Shown here one piece after another: positions 13,525 to 26,600 of a DNA stretch of 64,000 nt. The position numbers and the translations under genes were made by a program. The number at the start of each line of letters is the position of its first letter. The first letter of the stretch is position 1. Source of the DNA: Acanthosoma haemorrhoidale (taxonomy: Eukaryota > Arthropoda > Insecta > Hemiptera > Acanthosomatidae); contig OV884015.1 of NCBI GenBank assembly GCA_930367205.1, forward strand, positions 3,100,001 to 3,164,000. The letters run 5' to 3'. The notes below the pieces were generated by a model. It ran no database searches. It saw nothing but the letters and a program-made list of their open reading frames with translations, and was not told where the DNA came from.

Positions 13525-15851
13525 AATGTGGGAGTGTTTTTTGCATGGACATCTCCCGTAGCGAGCGTAAATCATGACGGCTTTTACAGCGGTGCAAGTC
13601 GGTCTATAATTAGGTGTAAACACGACACTGGCGGGTCCAGGCTCATTCCTCACTTTATGGCTTTCTCTCTCGATAGCAGATCACAGCTATTCGCTCAGCT
13701 TTAATTTAGTGTCGAGGAACCGTTGTTGTTATCAAACTCACAAAGGCAGCAATAGCACGAATGGAAAAGATATTTCTTATTTTAAAGGATCCTTATTGGC
13801 CTCGTCTTGTATTGCCTGCCAAGTCCGCATCTGTCTATTCAGAATCATTCCCGTTACGGTCATTCAAACATTGTACCTGTTTATAAGTAAAACCTCTCCT
13901 CCTCCAGTCTCGCTGAGTATTTACATCAACCAACCAACAAGGCTTTGGAGTAGATAAGGTTCGTGGTTTCAAACACTGTTTGCAAGTGTTTTATTAGCGG
14001 GCTTCAATATTCATCTATTCAATTGGAACATTTACTCAGGGAGAGTGGAAAGTGAATAAAACGACAGCCAATGGCTGAATAATTGGAAACTGTATTGGAG
14101 CCGGGCGGTTGGTTTGTCGGCGATAATGGATTGAGTACGCTTATTGTCACCGCTGCCTTTGTCTGAGGACCGGAAAATAGCAAATCACTGCCAAGGATGG
14201 AGGACCATCTCCAATGCAAGGTTCCTCTACCGCAATGACACTTCTAATCAGCCAAAAGATGTTTCTATTTCCTTTCAGGCAGACCAATCTCATTTTTATT
14301 TTCAAATATCACTTTAATGTCTAAAACTATCACGCAAATCACTTTGTTTTAAAATCCGTACTCTATAATAATCAATTATCAAAAGGCCCACCAACAAACA
14401 TTGGCGTATATTTAACGGACAAACGCTTTTTGGAAACTCACACAGTCACTTTCAAGTGGTCAAAATTCACTTACAAAACATAATTCACGATGTGGAACCA
14501 AATATTTAAAATGACATGAGTTACATTAAAAGCTCTAGTAGGTACAATAATATAACACTTGTCTAAAATTGGAATTTTATTAAAATAAAGTTAAAAGTAT
14601 ATACGTCCTCAATAAGATTATATAATATAAACATTTTTACCTAAAATGAGTTACAAAACATATTGGGCACATCTTAAGTCAGAGAATCAGAGTTTCTTTG
14701 TCGAATTCAAATTCTATTGTGGGAAAAAATTAAAACTTAAAACCTCAATGGATTGTAATTTGCGATTGAAGTCAAAATTGAGCCATTTTTATGGAATTTA
14801 GTTTTAATGGCTGAGATTTATTGAATCGTTTTTACGATCCTTATCATAGAACACTCAGTATTTATTTGAGAGTAGAGCTTATCTGTTGAGGCTACGCTGT
14901 GAATGTCAAAAAAAATACCAAACAGACACAAAAGGAGGCTGGAAGTGGGTTATCAGTATCCAAGAACACGTGTCCTAGATAACGCGCAGGTCAAAGGTTG
15001 CACAGGAAGCTTTCTTGGTTTATGCAGCTGCCTTCCAATGCGCACTAGAGGAGATTTCCTCCACGAACAATGCTATTTAAACCACCACTCAACATTTTTA
15101 TCACAATCCCTGCCTATGTTTGATAAAGTGAGCCACTGAGCTACTAAAACTTAAATGACATTTTCAGGTTCTATATGGTTCAAAAGAATAGCTTTAGTTC
15201 GTCAATGGCTCATGGGTCAATGATATGGCCAGGCAATACAACTTCGTCAAAACATGAGTTGCAATCGTAAGGGAACTGCATCAAGCATTTGTTTCCCTCT
15301 CATGTTACTCACGGCTCTTCAGCGAAAATAAACATATCAATGAACCGAACAATTTATGAGATATCGCCCTTGGCCGAAGGCACTTTTCTTTTTAATAATA
15401 AGCAATCAAACACCATTTCACAGTAGATGCTGGTATACACATAGTTTGTCACAACTTAATACAACAAATTTACATCTCTTCAACTCCCTATAAAAATACA
15501 ATTATACTGTTTGTGCAGCCCATATTAGTCTGAGAGACTCATCAAAAAGTTAAATAACCACTTGAAAAGGTCCCCAACTTAGAACTTGGTCCTTTGATGA
15601 TAAATCCAACTATATGAGAAATGCCGCTATAACCAAATGGAAGATATAAAATTCACATTAGTCCAGCATATGCCACTACTAACATAGCCGGCTCTGTTTC
15701 CCAGCTCAGTTGTAAACACTATAACTGAGTAAACAAACCGACTCCTGTTTGCTACGAACAAGCACAAACAACAACATTTAGGACAATTAAACCAGAGAGG
15801 TGGTGCCACCCCCCATAGCATACCCCCTTGTTTTATTATTTACACCGCTCA

Positions 15852-15865
15852 CCCCCCCCCCCCCC
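15852..15865. repeat. Poly-C run of 14
   Basis: An uninterrupted run of 14 C, the joint longest G/C homopolymer in the window. Confidence 0.95.
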
Positions 15866-18650
15866 GCCTCCTGCCCCGCTCTTCCGGGCGAACACGTTTT
15901 TATCCGGGCTAAAAGGCCCCTAATGCCCCTAACCCTTTCTATTTGGGGTTTTAATTATTCCGAATGAAAGGGATTTAAAGGCTTCTGGCGGCACAGCTCC
16001 TTAATCTCACCCCTTCACAAACACCGGGGAAGAAGCGCCTCTTGGAGAGATCAACTTTTCTCCGAATGTAAACGACAAGACAACAAGAACAGGGCTAAGA
16101 GGGTGCTATTTACATAAACCTCCTTAATTCGTTCTGAATAATCGTTCAAGATGGAGACCAAATAGAATATTGTCATGTTTTGCTACGCTGGCCGAAATCC
16201 CAGCAATTCTACTTCCAAGTATCAATAATGAAGAATCGAATCGGATTGGCAATGGCTGGTGGAACGATATTGTCGCAATCTGTATGTCCTCCGGGGTGTA
16301 CAAAACTGTCAATCGCCTTGTCAACCAACCAATGTAAGCTTGAACATTTTCAGTATTCACATCCTTTCTCAACTTGATGATTGTCGTCATTTAGAACTAT
16401 ACTCACCCTAGTTGGTCATTGGCGACAGGGCACTCACTCGGTCGAAAGGCCATCTCAGAAAAGGACTATGTTTGTTTGCTGGGCGCTAATTCTATTATAT
16501 ACATCATTTATGCGTTGTATCGTTTCATTTTTAAACCATAAGACACAAAACAACGAAACAACCCTTCACTAATTCATCAAAACCATCTAACAAAACATTC
16601 ACATTCCGTCATGGACTCCCTCAGTATCAATCAACCATCCATTTATGACTCAGGCTGACACAGTCAAATGTCTTGGACTCGAAATGTACAATGGAATACA
16701 TTTGGGATGGAACTCAAGGAAAAATACTTCACGAGTGCCTCAAACTACCCACTACCATTTATTTAACATACAATCAATTGGGAATTACGTGTTATTGGAA
16801 CACATAGATACAATAACTGTTAAGATGTCATTTACATTGGATAGTTTTCAATCAATAATTAAAGACAAAAATACATTTTCACGCACTTTTTACATTCATC
16901 GTCGACTTTCTTGTAATTACTAGTTACGCTAACAATCTTTTAATGGCTATTCTTTAAAAATTATTTGATTACTCCCTCACGGTCATGGCCAAACCCTGGT
17001 TTGTTGAATGTACAATTCTTTGAAACGATTGGTTCAGCAACCGTTGTTGAGGTTATCCTAATTCTGTCGAGCATGTGTGGTTCCGTTAAAACAAAAGCTG
17101 CTATGTAGGAAACTGCTTTGTCAGCAACAACCATTCATGCTCAATAGAATCAATATCGCATTTCTTTTCATCCTCCATGCTATTCTCAATTCTCAATATA
17201 CTCAATGAGTATCACTATAATTTTTTATGGCAATATTACATACTTAAATATACATACATACAAATATTTAGTTGTATGAATGCACGTAGGGATGGCTATA
17301 GTAAAGTTAAATATTGTGGAGCACATTTACAACTGACAACTAGATTGACATTACAAATATACTTTGTAAAATGGTCATGAGATAGTTTAAGGATTATTTC
17401 TGACATCTTTCATAAGATCCACATTTGGAATGAGCCACACTCTTCGTTCCCTCAGAAGCAAACAAATACCAAATCTGATTCGTGATAATAAAATTTTAGA
17501 AAGTTTAATTGAGCCTGCCGCTGAATCCGTAAGAAAATAACACGTTTGAGTTTCGTGACTCCAGGCCTGCTGGCCATCTTGAAGAATTGATTAGATTTCC
17601 ACGGCGTCGGTTCCAATCGCTTGAGCTTGATTTAGGGCCGCTTGAGAACTGTTCATTCTCCAGTTTTAATTTCCTGCCGATGGACGGTCGGTGGTTGTTC
17701 TTAATAGAATTCTGGGATGAGAAGTTCATTTAGTTTTCTACTTGGGTTTAGGATGGGAGCATGGAGCCTCTTGTCAACTGAATCTGTCATCGCTCAAACT
17801 AAAGCCGGAACACATTAGGCCGTTTTCATTCGGGCAAGAATCTTTACCTCCACGTTTATTACCATTCTCGGCTGAGCTTTTTAATCCATATGTTGTTATG
17901 GCAATATTAGATCAAATGTAATTGGGAATTGTACAGAAATGTCATTTTATTCAACCATTGTACTAAATGATGTGTATTTTTAGCTGAGAAAAGTGGATAT
18001 TTGAAATGTTGCTTAATCATTTTAAGGGTGTAATTTGACGCGGCTGCGTAGTCTTGGAACTCACTTTAAGTTCTCCGGGCACTGGAAGATAGGAATACCT
18101 CTTCCGATATAGCTCAGGGATTATTTAGCTTACTGGAAGGTGGAAGGCATTAAGTGGCCTGTGCCATTGGTTCCTCTTCCTCTTTACCCTCTCATTTCCT
18201 CTTCTTCTCCATTCTCTTGGCATATATACGAAGCTCAATTATGACTGATGTACTTATTTGTTTTATTTAGAATGTAGTTTTAAAGATGATAGTGTGGGCT
18301 ATAATTTATGATATTTTCAATGTCGCCGCTACTACATCTGTGGGTTATATAGCTAGTTTTTCTTTTATGTTTTTGCAACCACTGTTAATAGAGAGTTTTG
18401 TGATAAGACAGAGGAGGGTTTCACTTTTTTTTCCCTTCGGATGTTAGCACTGAGTGATATAGCAATTCATTAGACGTTAGTAGTGGAGTTGCTCTCCTGG
18501 ATGGAACGACATTGAGCTGTTAGCATTAAGTAGAGCAAAGACATTAGAGGGACAAATATGAGAACTATTGGGCGCGATCGACTGCCCAGTGCAGACTCGC
18601 CACTCCCTTCGGATACTGTTTCCTGATTCAGAGCCTGCTGACTGTTGCAG

Positions 18651-18784
18651 GCCTGGCAGACCTCCGAAGCGGGCTCCAGTCGGCCTCTCACTGGCGGCGT
18701 CTCATCTCTCCCAGCAGATCAAGAAGCACAGGATGGACAACGGCGACTACCCATCGTCCGGCTACGAGAACGGCCACATCTCAG
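18651..18784 (+). CDS. dachshund internal exon (PGRPPKR ... GYENGHIS)
   Basis: Dachshund is a nuclear SKI/SNO-related transcriptional cofactor of the retinal-determination network (eye, leg, brain). This exon follows the end of the conserved N-terminal DNA-binding-like domain in the family. It opens with PGRPPKR, the AT-hook/NLS-like stretch shared with vertebrate DACH1/2, and continues through SHLSQQIKKHR to DNGDYPSSGYENGHIS. The acceptor is TTGCAG at 18645-18650 and the donor is G|GTCAGT at 18784/18785. The length is 134 nt: the last base of a split Arg codon, 44 whole codons, and the first base of the next. The frame is open upstream into the intron, so the start is set by the AG and by the known family exon boundary before PGRPPKR, not by an ATG. 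The preceding exon is outside the window. Confidence 0.93.
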
Positions 18785-20840
18785 GTCAGTGTACTTATAT
18801 ATACATATACTATGTCTCTCTGTCATATTTATAGGGAGTACCTGCGAGTGCATGAACTATTTCGTTTGAGGAAACCATTATTAATTACTGATAATTATAC
18901 ATATACTAGGGGGGGGGTCTAGACCAACACAGCTAGTTCTCTGCCCAATGGTGCGAGTGTGAGCCCACGGCTACTACTTAGTGTTTACAATTCTGAATAT
19001 TACTGCCCTGAAAAGTTAACATGGGCATATTAACAGCTGTGACTGATAGCGAACATATTTGGTACTTTACGTTTTCGGTGTTTTTTTAGGGTTTTCACTT
19101 TTAAGGAATTTTACCTAGTGTCATGTCTCTCACACTAGAGTCAGTCCTGTTGGTCAGCATTATTAACACAGCGTGTGCTAGTGCAAGCGCCCGTAGATAA
19201 ATAAGTTTATGTTTGAACTTTCTTCTTTATCCATCCATTTATTAATATAGTTATTTTAGTATTTATAAGTGTATAGATTGCCTTGTTGACGGCGGTTAAT
19301 ATTGCCAATAGTCATTGAACCACACCCTTGACTCGCCACGTCTCCGTACAAAATATAATTTATTATTAATGTTTAAATAGTATAGTTTTTATTTCACTTT
19401 AATTCCATCAAAATGAAGTATTTTAGTCGCGTTCTCACGTTCCTCTCATCCGAAATAATGAAGTTTGCGGCCAAAGCAATTTCCCGAATTTGTGAAACAC
19501 AATCACCTTGTAGGTAGGGGGGGGGGTGGACACACACCCTCCCACATACGCTGATTGGCGAGATCGATGCCAGCTCACCATCCAGTCGGACTATATGGTA
19601 CATGTAATCGGTATGTCATGGTCTGTATGTTTGCCAGTGTGCTTGTTGACTGCCTACCGACACAGCTTCATTAGTCCGTCCATCGCCAGCGCCTAGTCCG
19701 CATATACCGTCCCTCCATGTTGTAGCATTTATGTACATTTTATATTCAACCTATCCTTTCATTGTAAACTAATTTTCACTTTTTATAAATTGGTTAAAAT
19801 ACAGTATTTTAGTTTTCCTCACATCTGAAATAATGTAGATACTTATATAAACAAATAAAAAAAGGACTTAAAAGTGAAGTAAGAACATATACAGTTGGAC
19901 TAGATGGTTATTCATTGCAGTGGAAACCCTCTTTCTGACAAAAAGAAATCTTTTGACAAAAAACACGTAGATATTTGATGAAAGAGGTTTTTGGAAGCCT
20001 CTCAGGAAAAAGTAGCGAAAAATCACCCATTTTATATAGTTTATAGTGGCCTGTAGATATTACGAAGAGCAGCGGTGAACCAGGTAACCACAGAGCAGCC
20101 TCACCCTCTTAATGCCATGTTTGATTATATGTGTGACAAATGTTTTCGCTTTTCTCCTAACCAGATAAGTAAATGTATTGTTAATGTTCCATTCTCATCA
20201 GCGGGGGCTCGCGTGAGGTCTTTGTGTATGGATGTGCGCGAGCAGGGCTCGTTAGAGTATGTATTAACCAAGCATCTCTAATTACACACTCTTGCGCCAA
20301 TGTGTTAAGTGATAAAACGTGTACGATGACGTGGTCTGAAAATTTCATCCGCCGAAAAACCATGCTACACTCCTGCTCTCTTATTTAAAAAGAATTTATT
20401 AGCCTTTCCACTCAATTTAAACGCTAATTACTTTTAAACCGCCCTGGAAATTATCGGGGAAAAACATGTTCCTCAAAATTAAGAAGGGTGGAGTGGGAGG
20501 GGGGCGGACTAACTAAACGGAACATCATTTTCATATTAGCAGAATTAAAACTACTATATGGGTCCAGGCCCGAATAGGGGGTCACCACCTAGCTGTGTAG
20601 TAATTGGCCACCAACACAATATTATCGCTGGATAATGGTTTCGTCGCTCTTGTTCCACAATACATTTTCAATTTGTTAAAAATCAAATTGTGGTCCTTTT
20701 AAATTAATTGTGATGTTTTACACCATTTTAGTCAGCCCTTGGGTTAAAGACAATACCATTCATTTTTCGTCAGTCCATGTCGACCTAAAGGTGGCTCATC
20801 AAGATTAGAACCTCGGTCATACATTCGGTGTGTGTTGTTG
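18785..20840. other. dac intron, 5' part
   Basis: No gene is recognised in this part of the ~22 kb intron between dac exons. It contains G runs at 18909-18917 and 19517-19526 and otherwise AT-rich sequence with short chance frames. Confidence 0.75.
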
Positions 20841-21116
20841 GAAAAACACGACACAACTGCATAATAATAAATAATAACCAACTAAAGAAAAACACGACAC
20901 AACTGCATAATAATAAATAATAACCAACTAAAGAAAAACACGACACAACTGCATAATAATAAATAATAACCAACTAAAGAAAAACACGACACAACTGCAT
21001 AATAATAAATAATAACCAACTAAAGAAAAACACGACACAACTGCATAATAATAAATAATAACCAACTAAAGAAAAACACGACACAACTGCATAATAATAA
21101 ATAATAACCAACTAAA
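20841..21116. repeat. 46-bp minisatellite, six copies
   Basis: A 46-bp unit starting GAAAAACACGACACAACTGC repeats head to tail with starts at 20841, 20887, 20933, 20979, 21025 and 21071. It breaks off in an A-rich degenerate copy at 21117. The copies appear identical by eye. There are no unique spacers between units, so this is not a CRISPR-type array. It lies in the large dac intron, about 150 bp before a cluster of GATA sites. Confidence 0.96.
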
Positions 21117-21240
21117 GAAAAAAACTAACAAAAATCATACATCTATTATTTATTCTTGGTGAGTAATATATATCAGACAATACAAGACATTTTACATCAA
21201 TGTTTACTTTTATAATTTCAGGAGGATCGTATCTGAACAG

Positions 21241-21253
21241 CCCCCCCCCCCCC
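21241..21253. repeat. Poly-C run of 13
   Basis: Thirteen consecutive C immediately precede the GATA-motif cluster in the dac intron. Confidence 0.95.
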
Positions 21254-21270
21254 AGCCTGATCAATGGCAT

Positions 21271-21424
21271 TTATCACAATCAATAGATAATTGTTATAAT
21301 TACAATAACTATTATTGATTTCACTTTGAGACAATTATCCGATCGCAATCTGCATAATTGAATTATTTATCTGAACGGATGGTCGCGATAATGTTTATCA
21401 TCTCTGCCGATAATATTGTTTATC
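21271..21424. promoter_or_regulatory. Candidate enhancer: cluster of eight GATA-factor sites
   Basis: Eight GATAA/TTATC words fall within 154 bp: TTATC at 21271, 21335, 21367, 21395 and 21420, and GATAA at 21286, 21387 and 21409. That density is far above what base composition predicts for such a short stretch. It sits in the first large visible dac intron, a usual place for developmental enhancers. Binding by a GATA factor and enhancer activity are inferences; only the motif density is seen directly. Confidence 0.4.
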
Positions 21425-21594
21425 TGTTGTCTGTGTGAGTGAAGGATCCGTATCGACTGTTCGTGGTAGGTAAGAACCATCTGTAGAATCTGATGCTCCA
21501 ATGCCTAGTTACCTTGAGGAAAGCCTTCCTCCTTTCCTATGTTGAAGAGGCTAAGCAAACAAGAAAAAATGCTTTAAAAAAGGAATTGTTTCCT

Positions 21595-21623
21595 TATATA
21601 TATATATATATATTATATATATA
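21595..21623. repeat. TA microsatellite
   Basis: A near-perfect run of TA dinucleotides with one TTA interruption. Simple-sequence repeat. Confidence 0.9.
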
Positions 21624-21998
21624 GATAAAGTATATATCTGTGTTCCCTTTGAAGCAATATGATTCGTCTCTATGCTTACATCTCCACTTTACTTGTATGG
21701 AAACAAACATACAATGTAGTCGATAATCTAAGAAACAAATTGAAGTGGATAAAAGTTTATACCTCGGGAGATGTTGATGTTTTATAATGACTAATGGAGG
21801 CTATCTGAAGCAAGAATCGAAGGTGGTGCCTAATAATAAAAACAGCCCCTATAGCAAACTCATCGATCTCAAGTAATTAATAACTGTTTGTTTTCGCCTT
21901 GGCCCACCGAGTCCACACAACCGTCCCTATCTTTCTCGCATTACTCTTATTAAACTCACTCTTCTCCTTCCCATGTTACTTTTTGTTCTTGTCGGCAG

Positions 21999-22055
21999 TT
22001 CGGTCGATCCTCGTCATGTACCCATCAGCACCAATTGACGGAATTGCAGAATTAT
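21999..22055 (+). CDS. Candidate 57-nt dac cassette exon
   Basis: A pyrimidine-rich tract with GGCAG at 21994-21998 precedes a 57-nt segment, and the consensus donor GTAAGT starts at 22056. The segment is symmetric: it starts and ends in phase 1, exactly the phase of the flanking dac exons. In that phase it is fully open and would insert 19 residues (VRSILVMYPSAPIDGIAEL plus a split Tyr) between GHIS and APRLEKSPLL. If skipped, the flanking exons join in frame through an Asp codon. I do not recall this peptide from Dac proteins, so it may be a lineage-specific or alternative exon, or a chance pseudo-exon. Transcript data would decide. Confidence 0.35.
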
Positions 22056-23552
22056 GTAAGTAATCTGTGTTTTGAATTTTGAGTTAAGTTATATTAAAAG
22101 TTGTACATGAATAAGCCCCATCTTGCCTGAAACCCTTCATTCTAGAAAAACAAATCTATTGTATTATTGTTTGTTTTTGGCTAGAATGACACAAAAGACC
22201 CCCTCTACTCCACCCCCCCCAAGAAATAAAAACCTGATAAAATTACTTAGAAGGGAAATAGTTGATTTATTCGAGTAAGAGTTGATGATGTTTGCTTCAA
22301 CTGTCGGCTGCACCTGGCCGTCTCCGACCCACCTATTCACAGACCTTCAGCAGTAATTAATCATCAATGTTGATCCAGTCATTCCCTTATAGGGCTGCCA
22401 GGCTTCATTCAGGCACTCGAAATAATATTGTCCAAAAAACTTACATAATTGGACGTCACGTAATTTCTAAATGGCTTTGTATGCTGTGATGTGTCTGTTC
22501 AAAGATGTCTCGCAATTATTTCGTAATGAATTCATTTCAAGTTAACATTGCTAATGTGCTATCGTAGAACAGGGAGGTGAAAGTCAATCGACCAGTACTT
22601 GTTTGACTGTAGCGCCTCACCCAGCCGACTATCGACTCGATCCCTTCACAGCTATTCGTTGGCTATTACAACTTCATACGTCAATCTTTATTATACATGT
22701 AATGGATCTATCTATGTACTTGAGCTTATCTAAAATAGTAGTCTTTAGATTACATAGGCATTAGCCGGGACCAGTACCTGATCAGAACTGCTTTAACATG
22801 TTAACTATCTGTTGAATAGTGAATGCAATTATTTTAACAGTGATCTCGTATGGGAAAACAGTTTCGGGTCATGCCTAGGCTTAATATCGGTCGCACATAA
22901 TAATGAAAGCATTGTGATTGCTTATTTATCCGATAAGACTCTCGCAAAGGTATAAGCAGTGGCATAGACAGCTTCCGGTGCACTAGTAGCTAAGGACAAC
23001 ATCTCCGGTGTGTAATGGTTCTAAGGAGCATTTAGAGGCGGAGGTTCCGGTCCACTGAGCTGAGCTGCACATGGAGAGGTGGCCTACATATGACGTGCAA
23101 GAACGGCCGATGTTTCCGGAAAGGTGCGCCGCGGAAAAGGGCCCATTTATAGCCACTAGAGTTGGCGCGGTACTGCAAGCGGCGGTGGTGCGCTTCCGAC
23201 CTCACAGCAGCCCTTGCGGAAAATCCTACAGGCAGCTCCTATAGGTCACACTGTAGGGACCGGGTAATCGTTGATCAGCACCGATAACCTTCCGGCCTAA
23301 CCGAAGGAAAAATCTCTCTTGTCCCTAGGAGGCGTAAAAATATACTAATCACGCTCCAATTTTAAAATTATCAACTTCATAAATCCATATCTAAGAGCAA
23401 TATTTTTTCAAGAAAAACTTTACTGGGGGAGAACCGCATCAAAGTCGACAACCATATTGCTATTTAAGATGCGGACAGAAAATTAATAACGGATAGATTC
23501 TGATTCAGATAATGATTTTGAATTGTTTATAATTTTGATTTGATGATAGATA

Positions 23553-23614
23553 GGGAGGAGGTAGGATGAAGGCTAGCCCAGAAGGGAGGAGGTAGGATGA
23601 AGGCTAGCCCAGAA
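23553..23614. repeat. 31-bp tandem duplication (two copies)
   Basis: A 31-bp segment starting GGGAGGAGGTAGGATGAAGG occurs at 23553 and again directly at 23584. A third partial start (GGGAGG) follows at 23615. Confidence 0.94.
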
Positions 23615-26600
23615 GGGAGGCGAAAAAGAAATAGCTGGCTTGGCCTTTGGACCTTGCAGCAACAGCGGATTTGAATCAATGGCGCCCGTTCGTATTTGAA
23701 ATATCCTTACACCTTAGCCTTAGGCAATTCAACTAAAACCATTAAAATTGACGTATTTTGTAATTTTAACAATTGAGCGAGGAGATTAGAAACTTAAGAC
23801 CGGCACAAAGCGATTACTGCCCACCCGTGCAGAAACCTACCCCCACCACTGGCCCCTGTGCACCCCCACCCCTTGGTGTGGTCTCCACAGCCTCATTAGG
23901 TAAGCACCTCATTGTCATTACTGTCTCCAATTAGTGAGTGTCGTCTTCTTTGTCTTCAAAGCATCTCTTTTTACCAACCTCATTCTGAGGTGGGGGGTGC
24001 ACTCCCATCGCTTGAAATCGTTACTTATTCTCAGAAATTATCTATTATGAAATATTTAGCAATGCCATCTAACTGAGGAGACCCGGTTTTGATTCTTCTC
24101 TTTTTTCCTAATTAATAAGAAAAATAATTATTGTTTAACGAGGGTAGGGTTTACATTTTATGAGATATTTACTGCAAGGCCATTCATAGCACAAACATGT
24201 TACTTTAAACAATTAGCTCAAACACCACGTGGAGAGATGAGGTGGACTGATGTGACCCGTGTTTAATTATTTAATATTGTACTGACGAGCCAGGTAGCTC
24301 GTTATTTAGGTTATTAAATGTTCACTTATTACCTACGCAAGGAACTGCTTATTTCTTCTAGTGAGCCTGAGATGTCCCATAAGCCAGATATACCTTAGCC
24401 AGAATGGATCAGAGGCAGACCATCAGGCGCCAATTCCCTCACCTCAGACAAATCGCAAACAAAAATAGCAGCAATCCCCATTGGTAGTGCCTCGTTATTT
24501 CTCGCCTTCTTGTTTAACAACAGGTTGCAATTATCTGTAATCCACCATTAGCTAATTGACCTATCATTATTGTTGAGACCTACAGCTACGGGGACTATGA
24601 ACACTTTCTAATGGCTCCAGATATGACTTCCCGCTCTTCTAATTAATCATTAGAGTTCGATTCCGTTTCTTCTATTGTCTGGATCCTTCACACAGTCGAG
24701 GGTGTGGCCTCCGGGTCGTCTTCAACTAGAACAATTAAACTCTTTTTCTCAATTCACCTTCTGGGAACAACAGGAGTCCTTAATTTTCCTTTTTACATTC
24801 TTTATTTCTTTCTCTTGGGGTTATAAACAACCGGCAGTCCGTACTTATTACCTGGCGGTGGCTACAATTAAACTGGGGCATTTCCTCTTCCGGTACCGCT
24901 CTTATCTGTAGAGGAGCTCTTGCATCTTAATGGTGGGCTATCAGTGGCCAGGATGGGTGAGCTTTTCATCCGGAGGTGATATGGATAATTGTATTATTCG
25001 TATTTAGGGACACTTTGAGCTAAAACACTGACGACAATGGTTCATTAAAACCTAAGAGTAAGGTCATCTCCTCCGTGTCCTCTTGGGAACTCAGAGCCAA
25101 AAACGTTTACTTATACATCATTCGAAGCTTAGCTATGGCACGGAATGGTTTAATTTTATTCAAACTTAAAGCTGGAATATGCAATGCATCGCTGAGTGTA
25201 TTAACCTTTGGGGTATTTATTATTCGTTAGTATTTTCTGAGAGCCCGTATTTATTTTCCAACTCAGGGCTCGAACCTCAAACATTTCCTTAACTGCATAA
25301 GGCCCATTAGGGAACACTAGCGATCCGATTCCCTGCATTCAGTTCTCACGTGAGTTTTCTCATGTTCTTGTCATGAGATTGATGAACTCCTCTTCACTTA
25401 TTCCCTTTGATTATTCTTCCTTATTTCTACCAATTGATAAAACCTTGATCCCAACGATTTAGGACGGTATCATTCATTACTTGATCGAATGGAGATTTCG
25501 ACTTGACGATGGTTAAATAATAAACAATACAAGAAATAATAAATAATGAAAAATAAGTGATATACTAAAATCGAAATAATGCTCCTTCCCGCCTCGGCCT
25601 CTCCCCACCCTGTGCCAGGCTGTCTTGATTCAGTTCTCATCTCGGCTCTGGGCTGGTATGTGTTCTTTGTACTGTCTAACTTGTCATTCCACCATGGCAT
25701 CATATTTATGTGCTTTAGGCTAAACTAGTGCATGGTGCATGGTTAGACTAGATACACGCCAAGTATGTGCGTCCTATTTCACTCATGACTACATACGAAA
25801 GCCATAATTTACAATAGGATAAATACTACTCCCTAATTGGGATCCCTCTGGGACTTATTATTAATGTACCGGATAATTTTAGCTACCGGGTTGGATCCCC
25901 GTGCTCATTACAATTCGCTTTAGTGACGTGTCGGGTCGGGGCTCACTCACTCTATTGAGGGGAACAGAGCCACTTCTCGAATTATCTAGCTGAGTTTCCC
26001 GTCTATAACATATAAATAAAGGTTTTTATCTCACCAAAAAGGTCAATTAGGCAACCAAATCTTTTCCTTAGTTAGGTATAAATATTTTGAGGTGGCGCCT
26101 TCTGAAGGTCATCTTAAGAATAAACCTTGAGTTTATACATTGCCGCAATTACATTCATTTTGCATAATTCGAGTCGACAATTTGCAATGCAAGGGACAAA
26201 CAATAATTACATAGAAGGAGCAGATATATATCGACAGAGTTAGTTAGCGTAATAAGCGTTAGTTGCCTGTGAAGAGCAAAAAGTAGCGGACTTTGAGGGG
26301 CACCTTGAGACACACCTGAGGACAGGAGAGCTGCAGGTGGTGAGAGCGGAAAGCTGCAGTAACGAGACACTTCCTAAAGACCCAAGCACTCGCTGCGACA
26401 GCCAGCAATTGAACTAACCTTTCCAATTTATACTGGCGGAGGGGAGATGGTTATATTGTCTTCATCCGCGAATCATAACTCGTTAGCTGCAACTGAGAGC
26501 TCCAATTGTTCTGATTGTGTCTCAGGGCCCGATGTCTTCTGCCCTAACCGGTGGGGTCTTCAGTATCTTCCGCCAACACTTCAATATGTGTCGTCGGCTT

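Larger units (their letters stand above)
6188..18650. other. Intron upstream of the first visible dac exon, no gene recognised
   Basis: This ~12.5 kb stretch contains only short open frames with no recognisable domains. It holds homopolymer runs (8 G at 6442-6449, 14 G at 13511-13524, 14 C at 15852-15865) and a 33-bp direct duplication at 12586-12651. A mixed-composition block at about 14030-14220 has the look of a conserved regulatory element. I looked for the SKI/SNO/DAC domain exon on the + strand and did not find it. Confidence 0.6.

Noticed and set aside
20841..21116. Regular 46-bp repeats as a CRISPR array
   Set aside because: Units are directly adjacent with no unique spacers, and the DNA is eukaryotic; it is a minisatellite.
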